A stretch of 64,000 nt of DNA from Bacillus sp. FJAT-26390 (GTDB lineage: Bacteria > Bacillota > Bacilli > Paenibacillales > Paenibacillaceae), in NCBI RefSeq assembly GCF_001682865.1, contig NZ_MAQX01000032.1, positions 428,888-492,887 on the forward strand, given 5' to 3'. Shown one piece after another: positions 1 through 8,547 of the stretch (position 1 is its first letter; the number at the start of each line of letters is the position of its first letter). Both the position numbers and the translations under genes were made by a program. The notes under the pieces are model-generated. The model made no database searches, had not been told where the DNA came from, and saw only the letters and a list, made by a program, of their open reading frames with translations.

Positions 1-432
1 GGCGGAAAAATGATGTACCTATCGAGCATCCTCGATTTATATAATGGAGAGATCGTAGCTAGCAGTCTATCAGATACGCAAGACACGGCCTTTGTTCTGG
101 ATACACTCAATCAATTGCCAGCTGTGCCAGGTGCGATCCTCCATAGCGATCAGGGCAGCGTCTACACGTCGCAGGGGTATCAAGAAGTTGTAAAAGGAAA
201 AGGCATTACCATGAGCATGTCCCGCAAGGGAACGCCCGCTGATAATGCCCCCATTGAATCGTTTCATTCCACACTAAAGTCTGAAACGTTCTACCTCGAA
301 GGGCTAACCCATACAACGACTGCAATCGTTGAACAGACCGTTCGAGACTACATCACTTACTATAACGCAATTCGTATTCAAACGAAACTAAAGAACCAGT
401 CGCCGATTGATTACAGGCGACTGGCCGTTTAA
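1..432 (+). CDS. IS3-family transposase (OrfB, integrase core), 5'-truncated by window edge
   Basis: The frame is open from the first base, so the gene begins upstream of the window. The visible 143 codons are the C-terminal half of an IS3-family DDE transposase, which cuts and joins insertion-sequence ends. The second catalytic Asp lies in HSDQGSVYTS and the catalytic Glu in DNAPIESFHSTLKSE, followed by the usual YNxxRxQxxLxxxSP tail and a stop. IS150-group members have this layout. The first catalytic Asp may be the one in SSILDLYNG. The ATG at 10 is internal and not a likely start. Family assignment is secure. Whether the whole element is intact cannot be seen. Confidence 0.9.
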   Translation, partial: GGKMMYLSSILDLYNGEIVASSLSDTQDTAFVLDTLNQLPAVPGAILHSDQGSVYTSQGYQEVVKGKGITMSMSRKGTPADNAPIESFHSTLKSETFYLEGLTHTTTAIVEQTVRDYITYYNAIRIQTKLKNQSPIDYRRLAV

Positions 433-479
433 ACTTGAAAGGTGTTTTGATCCCTGTCTCACAAAAGGGGGTCAGTCCC
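1..479 (+). mobile_element. Right end of an IS3-family insertion sequence
   Basis: The transposase stop is followed within ~45 bp by TCTCACAAAAGGGGGTCAGT. Its complement, ACTGACCCCC followed by TTTTGTGAGA, resembles the terminal inverted repeats of IS3-family elements. The left end is outside the window, so neither the partner repeat nor the target duplication can be confirmed. The exact boundary (about 475-480) is inferred. Confidence 0.6.
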
Positions 480-484
480 CGTGT

Positions 485-548
485 ATACGACCCCGCTGCT
501 GTACCCACACAAAGAAGGCCGGTCTGCCCCCTCCTCGTGGGATTGGCT
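485..548 (+). repeat. Left copy of a ~63-bp inverted repeat flanking the integrase/ATPase segment
   Basis: This stretch, starting ATACGACCCCGCTGCTGTAC and ending in a GGCT tetranucleotide, is nearly identical to the reverse complement of 4709-4771, with roughly seven differences by eye. The two copies bracket the recombinase pseudogene and the ATPase/DUF4145 genes. The left copy abuts the IS3 end. It could be the end of a composite element or a duplicated terminator region. Confidence 0.75.
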
Positions 549-975
549 AACTGGCTCTTATCACTTTTAACGTTTCTTCTTACTCTTTTGTTTTTTGTCT
601 CCATCTCTCACATCAAAGATGTTTATCTTATTCTCTGTTCCATGTCTGGCAATAGCATCATCCAATTCATTGTCTGTCCTAGCAATCATAAATTCCGAAA
701 CAGGTCCATCCTATTTATGCTTGTCTTGCTCGATGTTTACTCTTTAATTTTATATCGTGCTGTTTTCTTTGGCAAGCGTTTCAAAGGCCTGTAGACCCTT
801 CCCATACTTCCATTTCCCTCCCATCGCCCACCACACAGGATCTCATCCGAATGCAATGTTACGACGATTGATACTCCTATCGCCTTGAAAGCAGTTTCTA
901 ACAAGAGATTTCCTAGACCTCTGAATTTTCTAAAATTTTTAATTGTGAAGAAAATCAACAAGGAGGCTGGCGATT
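549..975. other. AT-rich intergenic stretch with no gene recognised
   Basis: About 430 bp between the inverted repeat and the recombinase. Short open frames here show no recognisable protein. An AAGGAGG-type ribosome binding site near 959-965 belongs to the recombinase start at 976. Confidence 0.6.
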
Positions 976-2105
976 ATGCGAGGTTGTATCTCTAAACGAA
1001 AGAACGGAACGTACGCCTACACGATAGAAATGGGCAAGCACCCGGAAACAGGGAAAAGACGACAAAAGATGAAGGCGGGTTTTACCTCAAGAAAAGAAGC
1101 TGAGGCGGCGCTTGCCCACGCCCTCTCCAAACTCGGGCGTGGTAACTACATTGAGCAGACCAAGGAAACTGTGCAAGAGTATTTTACAAAGTTTCTTGCT
1201 ATGAAGCGTCCGAACCTTAGACCAGGTACAGTCAAGGTCTACAAGTGGCTGATCAACTATCACATCATCCCAAAACTTGGGCAAATCCCGCTTGTTATGC
1301 TTACTCCTCGCCATCTCATCGGCATGTACGAGACACTTCGGGTGGAGAAGCAACTTTCTCCGCAAACAGTAAATCATGTCACAAGGTTATACATGACGGA
1401 CTCGCTACAGCCGTTCGGCATGAATCGCTACATCGTAACGTTGCCGCACTCGTCCAACCGCCAAAAGTACCAAAAACCAAGATAAACGCGTGGACAGATG
1501 AACAACTTGTAGAATTCCTTAACTACGCTAAGCAATATCGCTACTACATGATCATTTTGTTAGCGGCTACTTGCGGTTTACAACGCGACGAAGCTATTGC
1601 TTTTCGCTGGGAGGATATAGACCTTGCCAAGGGGACGATCACAGTAGTTCAGTCATACACTCGCGGGGAACGTGGTCATATCTTCCAAGAACCAAAAACA
1701 AAGGCGGGAATCCGTACTATCGCCTTGCCACAAATGACGATAGAAGCTCTAAAAAAGCAAAAGGTCCTGCTTGCGCAGGACAAATTTGCCGCTGGAGCAA
1801 AGTATCAGGATCATGGGCTGGTTACACAAACCAAGTTTGGCTTCCCAGTAAATCCTTACTATTTTGAATCTCGCTGGCGCGATATGCTTCAGAAGTCTGG
1901 ACTACCTAAAATTCGGTACCACGATCTTCGCCATACGCACGCGAGCCTTCTGCTCCAGCAGAACGTACACCCTAAGCTGGTTAGTGAGCGGCTCGGTCAT
2001 TCAAGCATCGGCATTACTTTGGGTAGGTACAGCCATACGTATGGTGTAGACTATAAGGCTGCTAATGAGTTAAACCACTTACTCACCATCAGGCAAAATA
2101 GCTAA
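976..2105 (+). pseudogene. Tyrosine recombinase (phage-type integrase), frameshifted
   Basis: The N-terminal half (976 to about 1384) has the AP2-like arm-binding domain (GTYAYTIEMGKHPETGKRRQ) and the SAM-like core-binding domain. The catalytic half continues in another frame, from about 1385 to the stop at 2105. Homology passes from one frame to the other near 1378-1390 (NHVT, then VIHDGLATAVRH), so a single-base indel is inferred. In the catalytic half the HxxR box (HDLRHTHAS), LGHSS and the nucleophile region (RYSHTY) are present. The first catalytic Arg box, normally TGLRRGE, reads CGLQRDE, so the expected Arg is Gln. With both defects the enzyme is probably dead. An excellent ribosome binding site precedes the original start. 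Confidence 0.85.
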
Positions 2106-2110
2106 AAGAA

Positions 2111-2227
2111 CTATCGAATGTAACGGCTTGAGTTGGCGAGCGTAGGCTGATCGTCAAAGCGAAAACGGCCCTTGTACCACTTCGTCCATTGCGGGAGCAC
2201 CGGACCCAGCTCAAGCTGCGACAACAT
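2111..2227 (-). CDS. Short unrecognised reading frame (38 aa) downstream of the DUF4145 gene
   Basis: An ATG lies 5 bp after the DUF4145 stop and opens a 38-codon frame containing GPVLPQWTKWYKGRFRFDD and ending in SSRYIR. The composition is protein-like and aromatic/basic. The ribosome binding site is only a weak AAGG. It could be a small third gene of the ATPase/DUF4145 module or the C-terminal remnant of a gene cut by the recombinase segment. I do not recognise the family. Confidence 0.3.
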   Translation of the reverse strand: MLSQLELGPVLPQWTKWYKGRFRFDDQPTLANSSRYIR

Positions 2228-2232
2228 ATACC

Positions 2233-2871
2233 TTATACCAATGCATTGTTCCTTTTATCAATAGCTTCTCTTATACTTATTGGTAATGAAGAGTAAAGAT
2301 CATTGATTAAATTGTTCCTAGTTATCCTATCTTCCACTACATAATTTAATAGATGAAATAGAGAATACCCTGTATCAACATCATCCTTTAAATCCATTTT
2401 ACCAGCATGGACAGCTTGGTTCCCTATTACTCTGAGACTATCTAGTGCCTGCTGTACAAGCTCTGGCAAACCAGCCTTCACCAATTCTTTTATTGCATCA
2501 TTAATGTTCTCCGAATCTCCAACCAGTTGCTTACAAAGTTTTTCAACACACAATCTCAGCAGAGCAGAAGCACCTCTAGGAGAGATATTCACTATTTTTG
2601 ATGCCTCAATATAGTCTGCTTTAATATCCTCGGGCATATCTTTGTGAGGTTGTGGCACATTTCCACCCAGAGGGTAAAATAACTCTTTCGATATCCATAT
2701 CGAAAACTTTTTGCATTTTTGACACAAATTTGACTGCCAATCTTCTAATACCTCTCCCATTTCACTATCAGTATTCCAAGTAAGATTTCCCCATGTTTGC
2801 TGTGAGTATGTATTGCAATGGGGACAATTGAATGCGCCACTTTGAAATACAGGTTTATAATAATTATACAT
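2233..2871 (-). CDS. DUF4145-type protein with N-terminal zinc ribbon
   Basis: 212 aa. The N-terminus carries two CxxC pairs (CPHC near residue 16, CQKC near residue 53), a probable zinc ribbon. From about residue 85 to 190 the helical pattern SPRGASALLRLCVEKL ... GNQAVHAGK ... LLNYVVE matches the DUF4145 family, which occurs fused or adjacent to restriction and other defence enzymes. It starts 20 bp after the ATPase stop, so the two genes are very likely cotranscribed. The zinc ribbon suggests nucleic-acid or protein binding. No catalytic residues are evident, and function is unknown. The family call rests on pattern recognition alone. Confidence 0.7.
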   Translation of the reverse strand: MYNYYKPVFQSGAFNCPHCNTYSQQTWGNLTWNTDSEMGEVLEDWQSNLCQKCKKFSIWISKELFYPLGGNVPQPHKDMPEDIKADYIEASKIVNISPRGASALLRLCVEKLCKQLVGDSENINDAIKELVKAGLPELVQQALDSLRVIGNQAVHAGKMDLKDDVDTGYSLFHLLNYVVEDRITRNNLINDLYSSLPISIREAIDKRNNALV

Positions 2872-2891
2872 TCATCATTCCACCTTAATTG

Positions 2892-4322
2892 TTATCTTCT
2901 ACCTTGCCTCAAACGAAGCTTCTTATGTAAGCCAAAGTGCACAATTATTTTTCCATTTGAGTTCCATTTTAAGGTATGATCCTTATATTTAAATGCCCAT
3001 GTTGTATTACGAACAAGTGTCCCAATGGCCCCAAAGTCAAATAATGTTTCTAATATGTGTTCTTCAGATTTATTGTTATTCTTCATCCAATCACGAATAA
3101 CTCTATCTTTGCCTAATTCTCTTCTTAAGTCATCAACATTCATCATTCCCTTCCCTACTCTTGTTAAGCAGGATAGTGCTTCTCCCCATACACTTAAATG
3201 TGCTTGTATTTCGTCACGCAATTCATTATAAAACCAATCAGAATATTCATTCTCTGCTTCTCTAACAACTTTAAATAATAGTTTTGGGTTTGCATTTTGT
3301 ATTGAATTACAATACTTTAAAAATTTCAATAAATCACGTGGTCTTTCAAATGTACGATTAGATAAATACTTCCATACTGTGGCAACTGAAGCTGGCAACT
3401 CTGAATCACTGTCAACAACTATATCTTTCCAAGAATCATCAGTTACTGTTCCTAGGGAGGCTTTTATACGAGCATTAACAACCGATCGCAAAGAGTAAGC
3501 GGCGGTTGGACTCGAATTCCAGCGTAATTTTATTAAAGCATCATCTAATTTATTCAAATCGTTATCTTCTAAGTTTTGATAGATATCAGATCTTAATACT
3601 ACAAGGAACCTATATGCGGTTTTTATTTCTTCTCTCTGCAAAATTACTGACAGCTCTTCTGTAGATCTTAACAACGCTAATAATATGAGCCTTAAACTAC
3701 TATCCCCAGCAGAGTAACCCTCATCAAGCTCATCCATCAATATGAAATATTTGGAGTCAGAATTGATTTCTTTTAATTCATCTATCAACCAAGGTATTAC
3801 TTTCTCGAAACGTACAGAAATCATTTCTTCCCCCAAAGTGGGATTAATTAATGAAGCATTCATAATGATATTCCCATTTTGCTCTTCCAACGACTGCAAT
3901 GTTTCAGAAAAACTACCGAACGGAAAATTAGAGTAAAGAAATGTCTTTAATCTCACTGTTTGTGTTGAAAGAGTATGCATCGGATCATTTAATACTAATC
4001 TTGACATTTCAATAAGCATCAGAAACTTCCATATTGGGACATATTGTGATTTATCTCTAAAGGAACGATTTCTCAAGACTCGAAAAGACCCTATTGGAAA
4101 TCCTCTTAGTGATAAATTAGCAGTATGCCATTGATGATTTAACTTGCTTTCTATTCTAAGCTTCTCACATATTGCTGTTTTTCCGGTCCCTTTTCTTCCA
4201 ATTACATATCTTTTATTACCATTTAAAATATCTTCAAAACCGGGTATTGGATAGAAGTATTCACTCAGTTTTTCATCGCCATTTGCCTCATCTTTTCCCC
4301 AATCTACATTGTAAAAGGACAT
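2892..4322 (-). CDS. P-loop ATPase (STAND/AAA-like, resembling Sll1717-type proteins)
   Basis: 476 aa. Walker A is GRKGTGKT at residues 42-49 and Walker B is YFILMDELDE near 192-201. A probable sensor segment (LVVLRSDIY) lies near 245. The N-terminal ~30 residues (YFYPIPGFEDIL) resemble the short lead-in of ATPases labelled 'P-loop ATPase, Sll1717 family', often found in defence islands. The C-terminal third is helical and may contain a winged helix (GALG/GAIGTLVRN region). ATG is preceded by GAGGAG. It is first in a two-gene unit with the DUF4145 protein, inside a segment bounded by inverted repeats and next to a dead integrase. A defence or abortive-infection role is inference. Confidence 0.7.
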   Translation of the reverse strand: MSFYNVDWGKDEANGDEKLSEYFYPIPGFEDILNGNKRYVIGRKGTGKTAICEKLRIESKLNHQWHTANLSLRGFPIGSFRVLRNRSFRDKSQYVPIWKFLMLIEMSRLVLNDPMHTLSTQTVRLKTFLYSNFPFGSFSETLQSLEEQNGNIIMNASLINPTLGEEMISVRFEKVIPWLIDELKEINSDSKYFILMDELDEGYSAGDSSLRLILLALLRSTEELSVILQREEIKTAYRFLVVLRSDIYQNLEDNDLNKLDDALIKLRWNSSPTAAYSLRSVVNARIKASLGTVTDDSWKDIVVDSDSELPASVATVWKYLSNRTFERPRDLLKFLKYCNSIQNANPKLLFKVVREAENEYSDWFYNELRDEIQAHLSVWGEALSCLTRVGKGMMNVDDLRRELGKDRVIRDWMKNNNKSEEHILETLFDFGAIGTLVRNTTWAFKYKDHTLKWNSNGKIIVHFGLHKKLRLRQGRR

Positions 4323-4708
4323 TTGAACTCCTCATTTCTTTGATCATTTATACTGTTTCAAGTATATTGTTTGCCCATTTATGATATTAGTAATGATGGA
4401 AAGAGTCTACTGCATCTACCTTAATTAACAAATTTATACACACTTACTATACCATAGTTTATCAATATAGTCCTTAAGGAGTAGAATAACAATTCCAAAG
4501 TACTATGAATCCCTCTGCCTCATTACAAGGTATACGCGCTTTAGGTTTTCACTTACTTTGTTTGGTTACAGATAACCATTAATATGAAAACTTTTATTTA
4601 ATGTAATGTTGATTCTATGTTGACTAAATAATCTTTTCATAGCACGTTGATTCAATAAACTTGAAACTATGAATTTTTGCCCACACTAATACAGATGATA
4701 AAAGCATC

Positions 4709-4771
4709 AGCCACTCCCAAGAGGAGGGGCAGACCGGCTTTTTTTGTGTGGGTACAGCAGCGGGGTCGTAT
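4709..4771 (-). repeat. Right copy of the ~63-bp inverted repeat
   Basis: Reverse complement of the 485-548 copy. The AGCC ... GGCT ends with an internal CTCC/GGAG pairing and a following T7 run give it some terminator character in the plus direction. See the left copy for comparison. Confidence 0.75.
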
Positions 4772-4858
4772 GAACGCGAGGGCCTGTACGATACGTGACG
4801 AAGCATAGAAACAAGCGCTCGGTGCGGAGCCTTCTGAAAGTGTGTACAGGAAGCAAGC

Positions 4859-4929
4859 GTTGACTCCGTGCTGACTTTGGGCATAAAAAATACATCGCCC
4901 AAGGCACTCGGCCCACATGGCGATGTATT
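4859..4929 (-). terminator. Sulfurtransferase terminator hairpin plus 17-bp GTTGAC motif (copy 1)
   Basis: AATACATCGCC (4889-4899) pairs perfectly with GGCGATGTATT (4919-4929) just downstream of the sulfurtransferase stop, followed on the minus strand by a T-rich run. Beyond it lies GTTGACTCCGTGCTGAC (4859-4875). On the minus strand this is a GTCAxC/GTCAAC direct repeat spaced 5 bp. The same pairing of hairpin and motif recurs at three other loci. Confidence 0.75.
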
Positions 4930-4954
4930 CAAGATCCACATACTATACACAGGT

Positions 4955-5800
4955 CTAAGCCTTCTCCTCGTCACCGACAGCTACAGGATTCCCCTCAACC
5001 GAAATCCAATCGCTCCAGCTCCCTGCATACAAGCGCACTTTCGTGAAGCCTGCTTCCTGTAGCGCAATGACGTTTGGCGTGGCCGTGACGCCGGAGCCGC
5101 AATACACGATCAGATCGCCGTTCTTCTCCAGATCATGGAACCGATCAGATTGAGCAGAGACGTCCTTCCACACGCCGGATTCCGTTAGACTGTCTTTCCA
5201 GAACCGGTTAATCGCGCCCGGAATGTGGCCTGCGACGCGGTCGATCGGCTCGACCTCGCCGCGGTAGCGAGGTGCTTCGCGCGAGTCGATGAGCGTTACT
5301 CCCTCGCTACCCAGCAGTTCCCTGACCTCAGCCATTTCCACCAGCATATTGTGCTGCACCGTTGCAAGGTATGTCGCAGGCTGCACCACTTCCTTCTCAG
5401 TTGCTACAGGCAACCCTTGGTTGAGCCAAGCCGAGAAGCCATTGTCTAGCACATAGACCTGCTCATGCCCCATATACTTCAGCAGCCACCACAGCCGGGA
5501 AGCCATCGCTCCGCCTTGATCATCATAAGCGACCACAATCGAATCGTTGCTTATGCCAGCCCTGCCGAGCGTCACCGTCATCGCAAAAATATCCGGAAGC
5601 GGATGACGTCCGCCATGCTCCTCGACCTCGCCGGACAGGTCCTTCTCCAGGTCCATATAAACAGCCCCCGGAATATGCGACTCCCCGTATGCTCTGAGCC
5701 CAGCACCCGGATCGTCCAAGCGAAAACGGCAATCCGCGATGACTAGTTTCGGCTCACCCATTTTCTCCTTCAGCCATTCCAACGACACGATGTTATTCAT
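4955..5800 (-). CDS. Thiosulfate/3-mercaptopyruvate sulfurtransferase (tandem rhodanese)
   Basis: 281 aa from the ATG at 5800, chosen because AGAGGCG precedes it; the upstream ATG at 5836 has a poor site. Two rhodanese domains: an inactive N-terminal one (about 1-130) and a catalytic C-terminal one with active-site loop YCGSGVTA, persulfide-forming Cys234. The enzyme moves sulfur from thiosulfate or 3-mercaptopyruvate to a thiol acceptor. The SGVTA-type loop resembles the mercaptopyruvate class, CGSGVTA being typical of SseA-like enzymes. It is the only complete member here. Remnants of relatives occur near 7335, 10537, 11989 and 16573. It ends at the hairpin 4889-4929. Confidence 0.9.
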   Translation of the reverse strand: MNNIVSLEWLKEKMGEPKLVIADCRFRLDDPGAGLRAYGESHIPGAVYMDLEKDLSGEVEEHGGRHPLPDIFAMTVTLGRAGISNDSIVVAYDDQGGAMASRLWWLLKYMGHEQVYVLDNGFSAWLNQGLPVATEKEVVQPATYLATVQHNMLVEMAEVRELLGSEGVTLIDSREAPRYRGEVEPIDRVAGHIPGAINRFWKDSLTESGVWKDVSAQSDRFHDLEKNGDLIVYCGSGVTATPNVIALQEAGFTKVRLYAGSWSDWISVEGNPVAVGDEEKA

Positions 5801-5939
5801 TACAACTCGCCTCTTTCGTTCATTTATGTAATCCATTCTGGCTTCTTTAACCTGAGATTGCTCCGTTAGCCTTCCTATCTATAGTATATGGTGTGATTCC
5901 AATCTTCAATGGATGCTTCAACCTATTATAAAACAAAGA

Positions 5940-5970
5940 CCGGGAGTTTCTCCACTAAGGAGGCTCCCGG
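5940..5970 (-). terminator. Rho-independent terminator after trpB
   Basis: CCGGGAG (5940-5946) and CTCCCGG (5964-5970) pair, with further internal pairing. On the minus strand the stem is followed by TCTTTGTTTT. It lies ~95 bp past the trpB stop and upstream of the sulfurtransferase, so the two genes are separate transcripts. Confidence 0.8.
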
Positions 5971-6065
5971 CCTGCTATTCCTAATGCTAGATCGCTTAGT
6001 TGCAATCGCGATCGTTCTCATCGTCCCGCAGCCTACCCCCACAGAGATCCAGCCGGCGGTTACTA

Positions 6066-7226
6066 TTATTTAATCATCTGAAATACTTGCTCGACATCTT
6101 TGTCTCCGCGGCCGGAAAGGTTAATGATCAGGATCTGGTCTTGATCCATCGTCGGCGCCAGCTTCTTGGCATAGGCAACCGCGTGCGCGCTCTCCAAGGC
6201 AGGAATAATCCCTTCCGTACGGGAAAGTTCTTGGAACGCTTCCAGCACTTCCTCATTGGTAACCGTCGCATACTCGGCGCGCCCCGTCACTTTCAAGTGG
6301 CTATGCTCCGGCCCGATGCCCGGATAATCGAGCCCCGCGGCAATTGAATATGTCTTCCGCGGCTCTCCTTCCTCGTCCAGCAGTACCAAGCACTTGAAGC
6401 CGTGAATCATGCCCGGCACGCCTTCCGTTAAGGTCGGGGCTTGATCGGGTTCAACGCCGATCAGGCGAACGCCCGGCTCGTCGATGAAATGAGCGAATGC
6501 GCCAATCGCATTACTGCCGCCACCCGCACAGGCTATCACCGCATCTGGCAAACGGCCTTCCTTCTCCAAAATCTGCTGCTTCGACTCTTCGCTGATGACC
6601 GCCTGAAAATGCTTGACCATTGTCGGAAACGGATGCGGACCAACCGCGGAACCGAGCAAATAAAACGTATTTTTATAATTGCGAACCAGATCGCCGAGCG
6701 CTTCGTCCACGGCGTCCTTCAGTCGTCCCTGCCCCTTATCAACCGGCACGACAGTAGCACCGAGCAGCTCCATCCGGAACACGTTGAGCGCCTGACGGCG
6801 CATATCTTCGGCTCCCATATAGATGACGCATTCCATATTAAACATGGCGCAAGCCGTAGCCGTTGCTACCCCATGCTGTCCAGCGCCCGTCTCAGCAATG
6901 ATCCGCTTGGCGCCCATCCGCTTGGCAAGCAGAATCTGACCAATGGCGTTGTTGATCTTGTGCGCCCCCGTATGGTTCAGGTCTTCGCGCTTCAAGTATA
7001 TTTTGGGTCCTCCCCACGCTTTGGACAGCCGCTCCGCATACGTCAGCGGGCTCTTGCGGCCAACATATTCACGCAGGTAATAGCTAAGCTCTTCCTGGAA
7101 TTCCGGATCGTCTTTGAACTTGTAAAATTGCTCGCTCAAATAATTCAGCACTTCCTGCAATTCCGGCGGAACGAAGCTGCCTCCAAACTCCCCGAAGTAC
7201 CCCTCTTGCTGCAACTGTTGGTCCAT
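6066..7226 (-). CDS. trpB: Tryptophan synthase beta subunit
   Basis: 386 aa, full length for TrpB1. It makes L-tryptophan from indole and L-serine with pyridoxal phosphate. The PLP lysine is K90 in [10 protein letters not shown]. The phosphate-binding loop ([10 protein letters not shown]), the [14 protein letters not shown] segment and the C-terminal SGRGDKD are all intact. ATG follows GGAGGCG. Unusually it stands alone: no trpA or other trp gene is adjacent, and there is a terminator on its 3' side. It may be a second copy beside a normal trp operon, or salvage indole. No T-box or attenuator is visible in the ~100-bp leader. Confidence 0.95.
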   Translation of the reverse strand: MDQQLQQEGYFGEFGGSFVPPELQEVLNYLSEQFYKFKDDPEFQEELSYYLREYVGRKSPLTYAERLSKAWGGPKIYLKREDLNHTGAHKINNAIGQILLAKRMGAKRIIAETGAGQHGVATATACAMFNMECVIYMGAEDMRRQALNVFRMELLGATVVPVDKGQGRLKDAVDEALGDLVRNYKNTFYLLGSAVGPHPFPTMVKHFQAVISEESKQQILEKEGRLPDAVIACAGGGSNAIGAFAHFIDEPGVRLIGVEPDQAPTLTEGVPGMIHGFKCLVLLDEEGEPRKTYSIAAGLDYPGIGPEHSHLKVTGRAEYATVTNEEVLEAFQELSRTEGIIPALESAHAVAYAKKLAPTMDQDQILIINLSGRGDKDVEQVFQMIK

Positions 7227-7329
7227 AAGTAAGCGCCTCCATAAAATAAGATGGTCAATCTATCAAAACTATATTATCATAAATTCCATTTATATTTTAT
7301 ATACGCGATTTGTTATCCGATAGAGTTAT

Positions 7330-7372
7330 AACAAAGGTCGCAACCGGATTCTCGCTATACCAACTCCAATCA
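7330..7372 (-). pseudogene. Sulfurtransferase C-terminal remnant
   Basis: The minus strand encodes SWSDWSWYSENPVAT, matching SWSDWISVEGNPVAV near the end of the intact sulfurtransferase at 4955-5800. Only this ~15-residue block is recognisable. Upstream sequence is no longer alignable by eye. Confidence 0.6.
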
Positions 7373-7677
7373 CTCCAGCTGTCGGATTCTCCTTGAAAAT
7401 GCCTTCAGGAAGTACATCGAGACTACCGGAGATGCTGCTCCGGGACACTTGCCATTGTTCCGTTAGACTCATTATGCCGAACGGCGACAAGTGCCGGGGC
7501 GTTACTTTGCTCCGGGGAGAGTCATTATCGGGGCGGAGGAGCGTCAGCACCATTGGTTGGCGAAACAGAGAAATGCCGAGAGTGTACAGGCCGAGGATGG
7601 ATGGATGGGGCCAGCCTACCGACCAACCAAGAAACACCTGACGACCACGCTCTCGTTAATGCAATAGACATAAAATA
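7373..7677. other. Non-coding stretch, probable decayed sequence
   Basis: About 300 bp between the sulfurtransferase remnant and the terminator of the PIN-like gene. GC content is higher than in the flanks, and open frames on both strands lack recognisable features or ribosome binding sites. Confidence 0.5.
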
Positions 7678-7698
7678 GCGGAGCATGTCCTGCTCCGC
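7678..7698 (-). terminator. Terminator of the XRE/ImmA/PIN operon
   Basis: Perfect 8-bp stem GCGGAGCA-TGTCC-TGCTCCGC directly abutting the stop codon of the PIN-like gene, with a short TATTTTA tract after it on the minus strand. Confidence 0.8.
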
Positions 7699-8535
7699 CT
7701 AATAAATCATTATGTAACGATGATAATGCCTGCATATATCAACAAACTTCGTAGTTTCAAGTTTAAGAGCACGCGGGACACTTGTACCGTCCTCAAAAAG
7801 TTCGAGGTAAAAGGAAGAGCTATCGTTTGGTCGTAGTCGAGGAATGTCTTCAACTTGTAATCTTCCACGTTTTACGGCTTGGAACATCGTAACATCCTTA
7901 CTCATGAACGAGATGTTCGCCGGAACACTGATGTTGAGGTTTGTCTTAGGACCGTTTGCGTTCTTTTCCATGTTATCTCTAATACGAATGAGTCCAAAAT
8001 CACTTGTAGCAATAGCGATGTTGTGAATCTGTGTTGGATAGTGAGAAAGGAGTAGGTAGGCAAGAGTCAAAATGGAAACTTCTCCGGCATTTTTCCTCGT
8101 CGTTTTTGTTTCTGCTTCTTTCATCGGAAAACCCTCATCGTAAAATTGGTTGATCCAGTCATCCCAATTGATAAGGTCTTTCCTCGACAAGAGGGATAAG
8201 AACTTCAAAGCTTCACCATGAGGAGCAGAAAGCTTAAACAGCTCCATCAACCGTCTCGCATCGTATGAGATCATTGCCGGATAGTCTTCTGCCTCTTCAA
8301 GAATAATCACATCGATTGGAATGGAAGCTACGTATTCGACCTTGCCCGTATGATGCCCATATTCCGCTTGAACCCATCCAGGGATTAACACTAAATCGTA
8401 TCCTTCAAATACCTCATCTTGTTTGAGTACATCTTGATGCAGATAAAGGAATTGAAGCTTGCCTGAGTCGAGAATCAAGACTTTCGCTTCTGTCGCGTTT
8501 CGAAGCTTGTCCTCTAGTGCTTCGTAGTTAGCCAT
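7699..8535 (-). CDS. PIN-like ribonuclease-family protein (candidate toxin/effector)
   Basis: 278 aa, last gene of a three-gene unit. The spacing of acidic residues fits a PIN-fold nuclease: D23 in VLILDSGKL, E58 in PGWVQAEYG, E152 in NAGEVSILTLAYLL and D179 in IAIATSDFG. PIN domains use such a metal-binding cluster to cut RNA. The C-terminal ~80 residues (PRLRPNDSSSFYLELFEDG) look like an added domain. ATG is preceded by AAAGGAGCG. It begins 12 bp after the ImmA-like gene, so translation is probably coupled. The fold assignment is inference from motif spacing. The pairing with XRE and ImmA/IrrE is typical of toxin-antitoxin or defence loci. Confidence 0.6.
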   Translation of the reverse strand: MANYEALEDKLRNATEAKVLILDSGKLQFLYLHQDVLKQDEVFEGYDLVLIPGWVQAEYGHHTGKVEYVASIPIDVIILEEAEDYPAMISYDARRLMELFKLSAPHGEALKFLSLLSRKDLINWDDWINQFYDEGFPMKEAETKTTRKNAGEVSILTLAYLLLSHYPTQIHNIAIATSDFGLIRIRDNMEKNANGPKTNLNISVPANISFMSKDVTMFQAVKRGRLQVEDIPRLRPNDSSSFYLELFEDGTSVPRALKLETTKFVDICRHYHRYIMIY

Positions 8536-8547
8536 CGAAACGCTCCT

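Larger units (their letters stand above)
4323..4954. other. AT-rich intergenic region upstream of the ATPase; holds repeat copies
   Basis: Positions 4323-4600 contain the ATPase operon leader and no gene. GTTGATTCTATGTTGAC at 4608-4624 resembles the 17-bp motif seen at 4859, 10204, 10451 and 11884. The right inverted repeat (4709-4771) and a sulfurtransferase terminator hairpin (4889-4929) fill the rest. Open frames here are antisense or low-content and not credible genes. Confidence 0.6.

Noticed and set aside
435-794. A 119-codon open frame after the IS3 transposase
   Set aside because: It starts inside the IS terminal repeat and runs through the inverted repeat. Composition is not protein-like and no ribosome site is present.
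7227-7330. T-box or TRAP/attenuator leader for trpB
   Set aside because: The leader is ~100 bp, AT-rich, without T-box core, specifier loop or GAG/TAG repeats.
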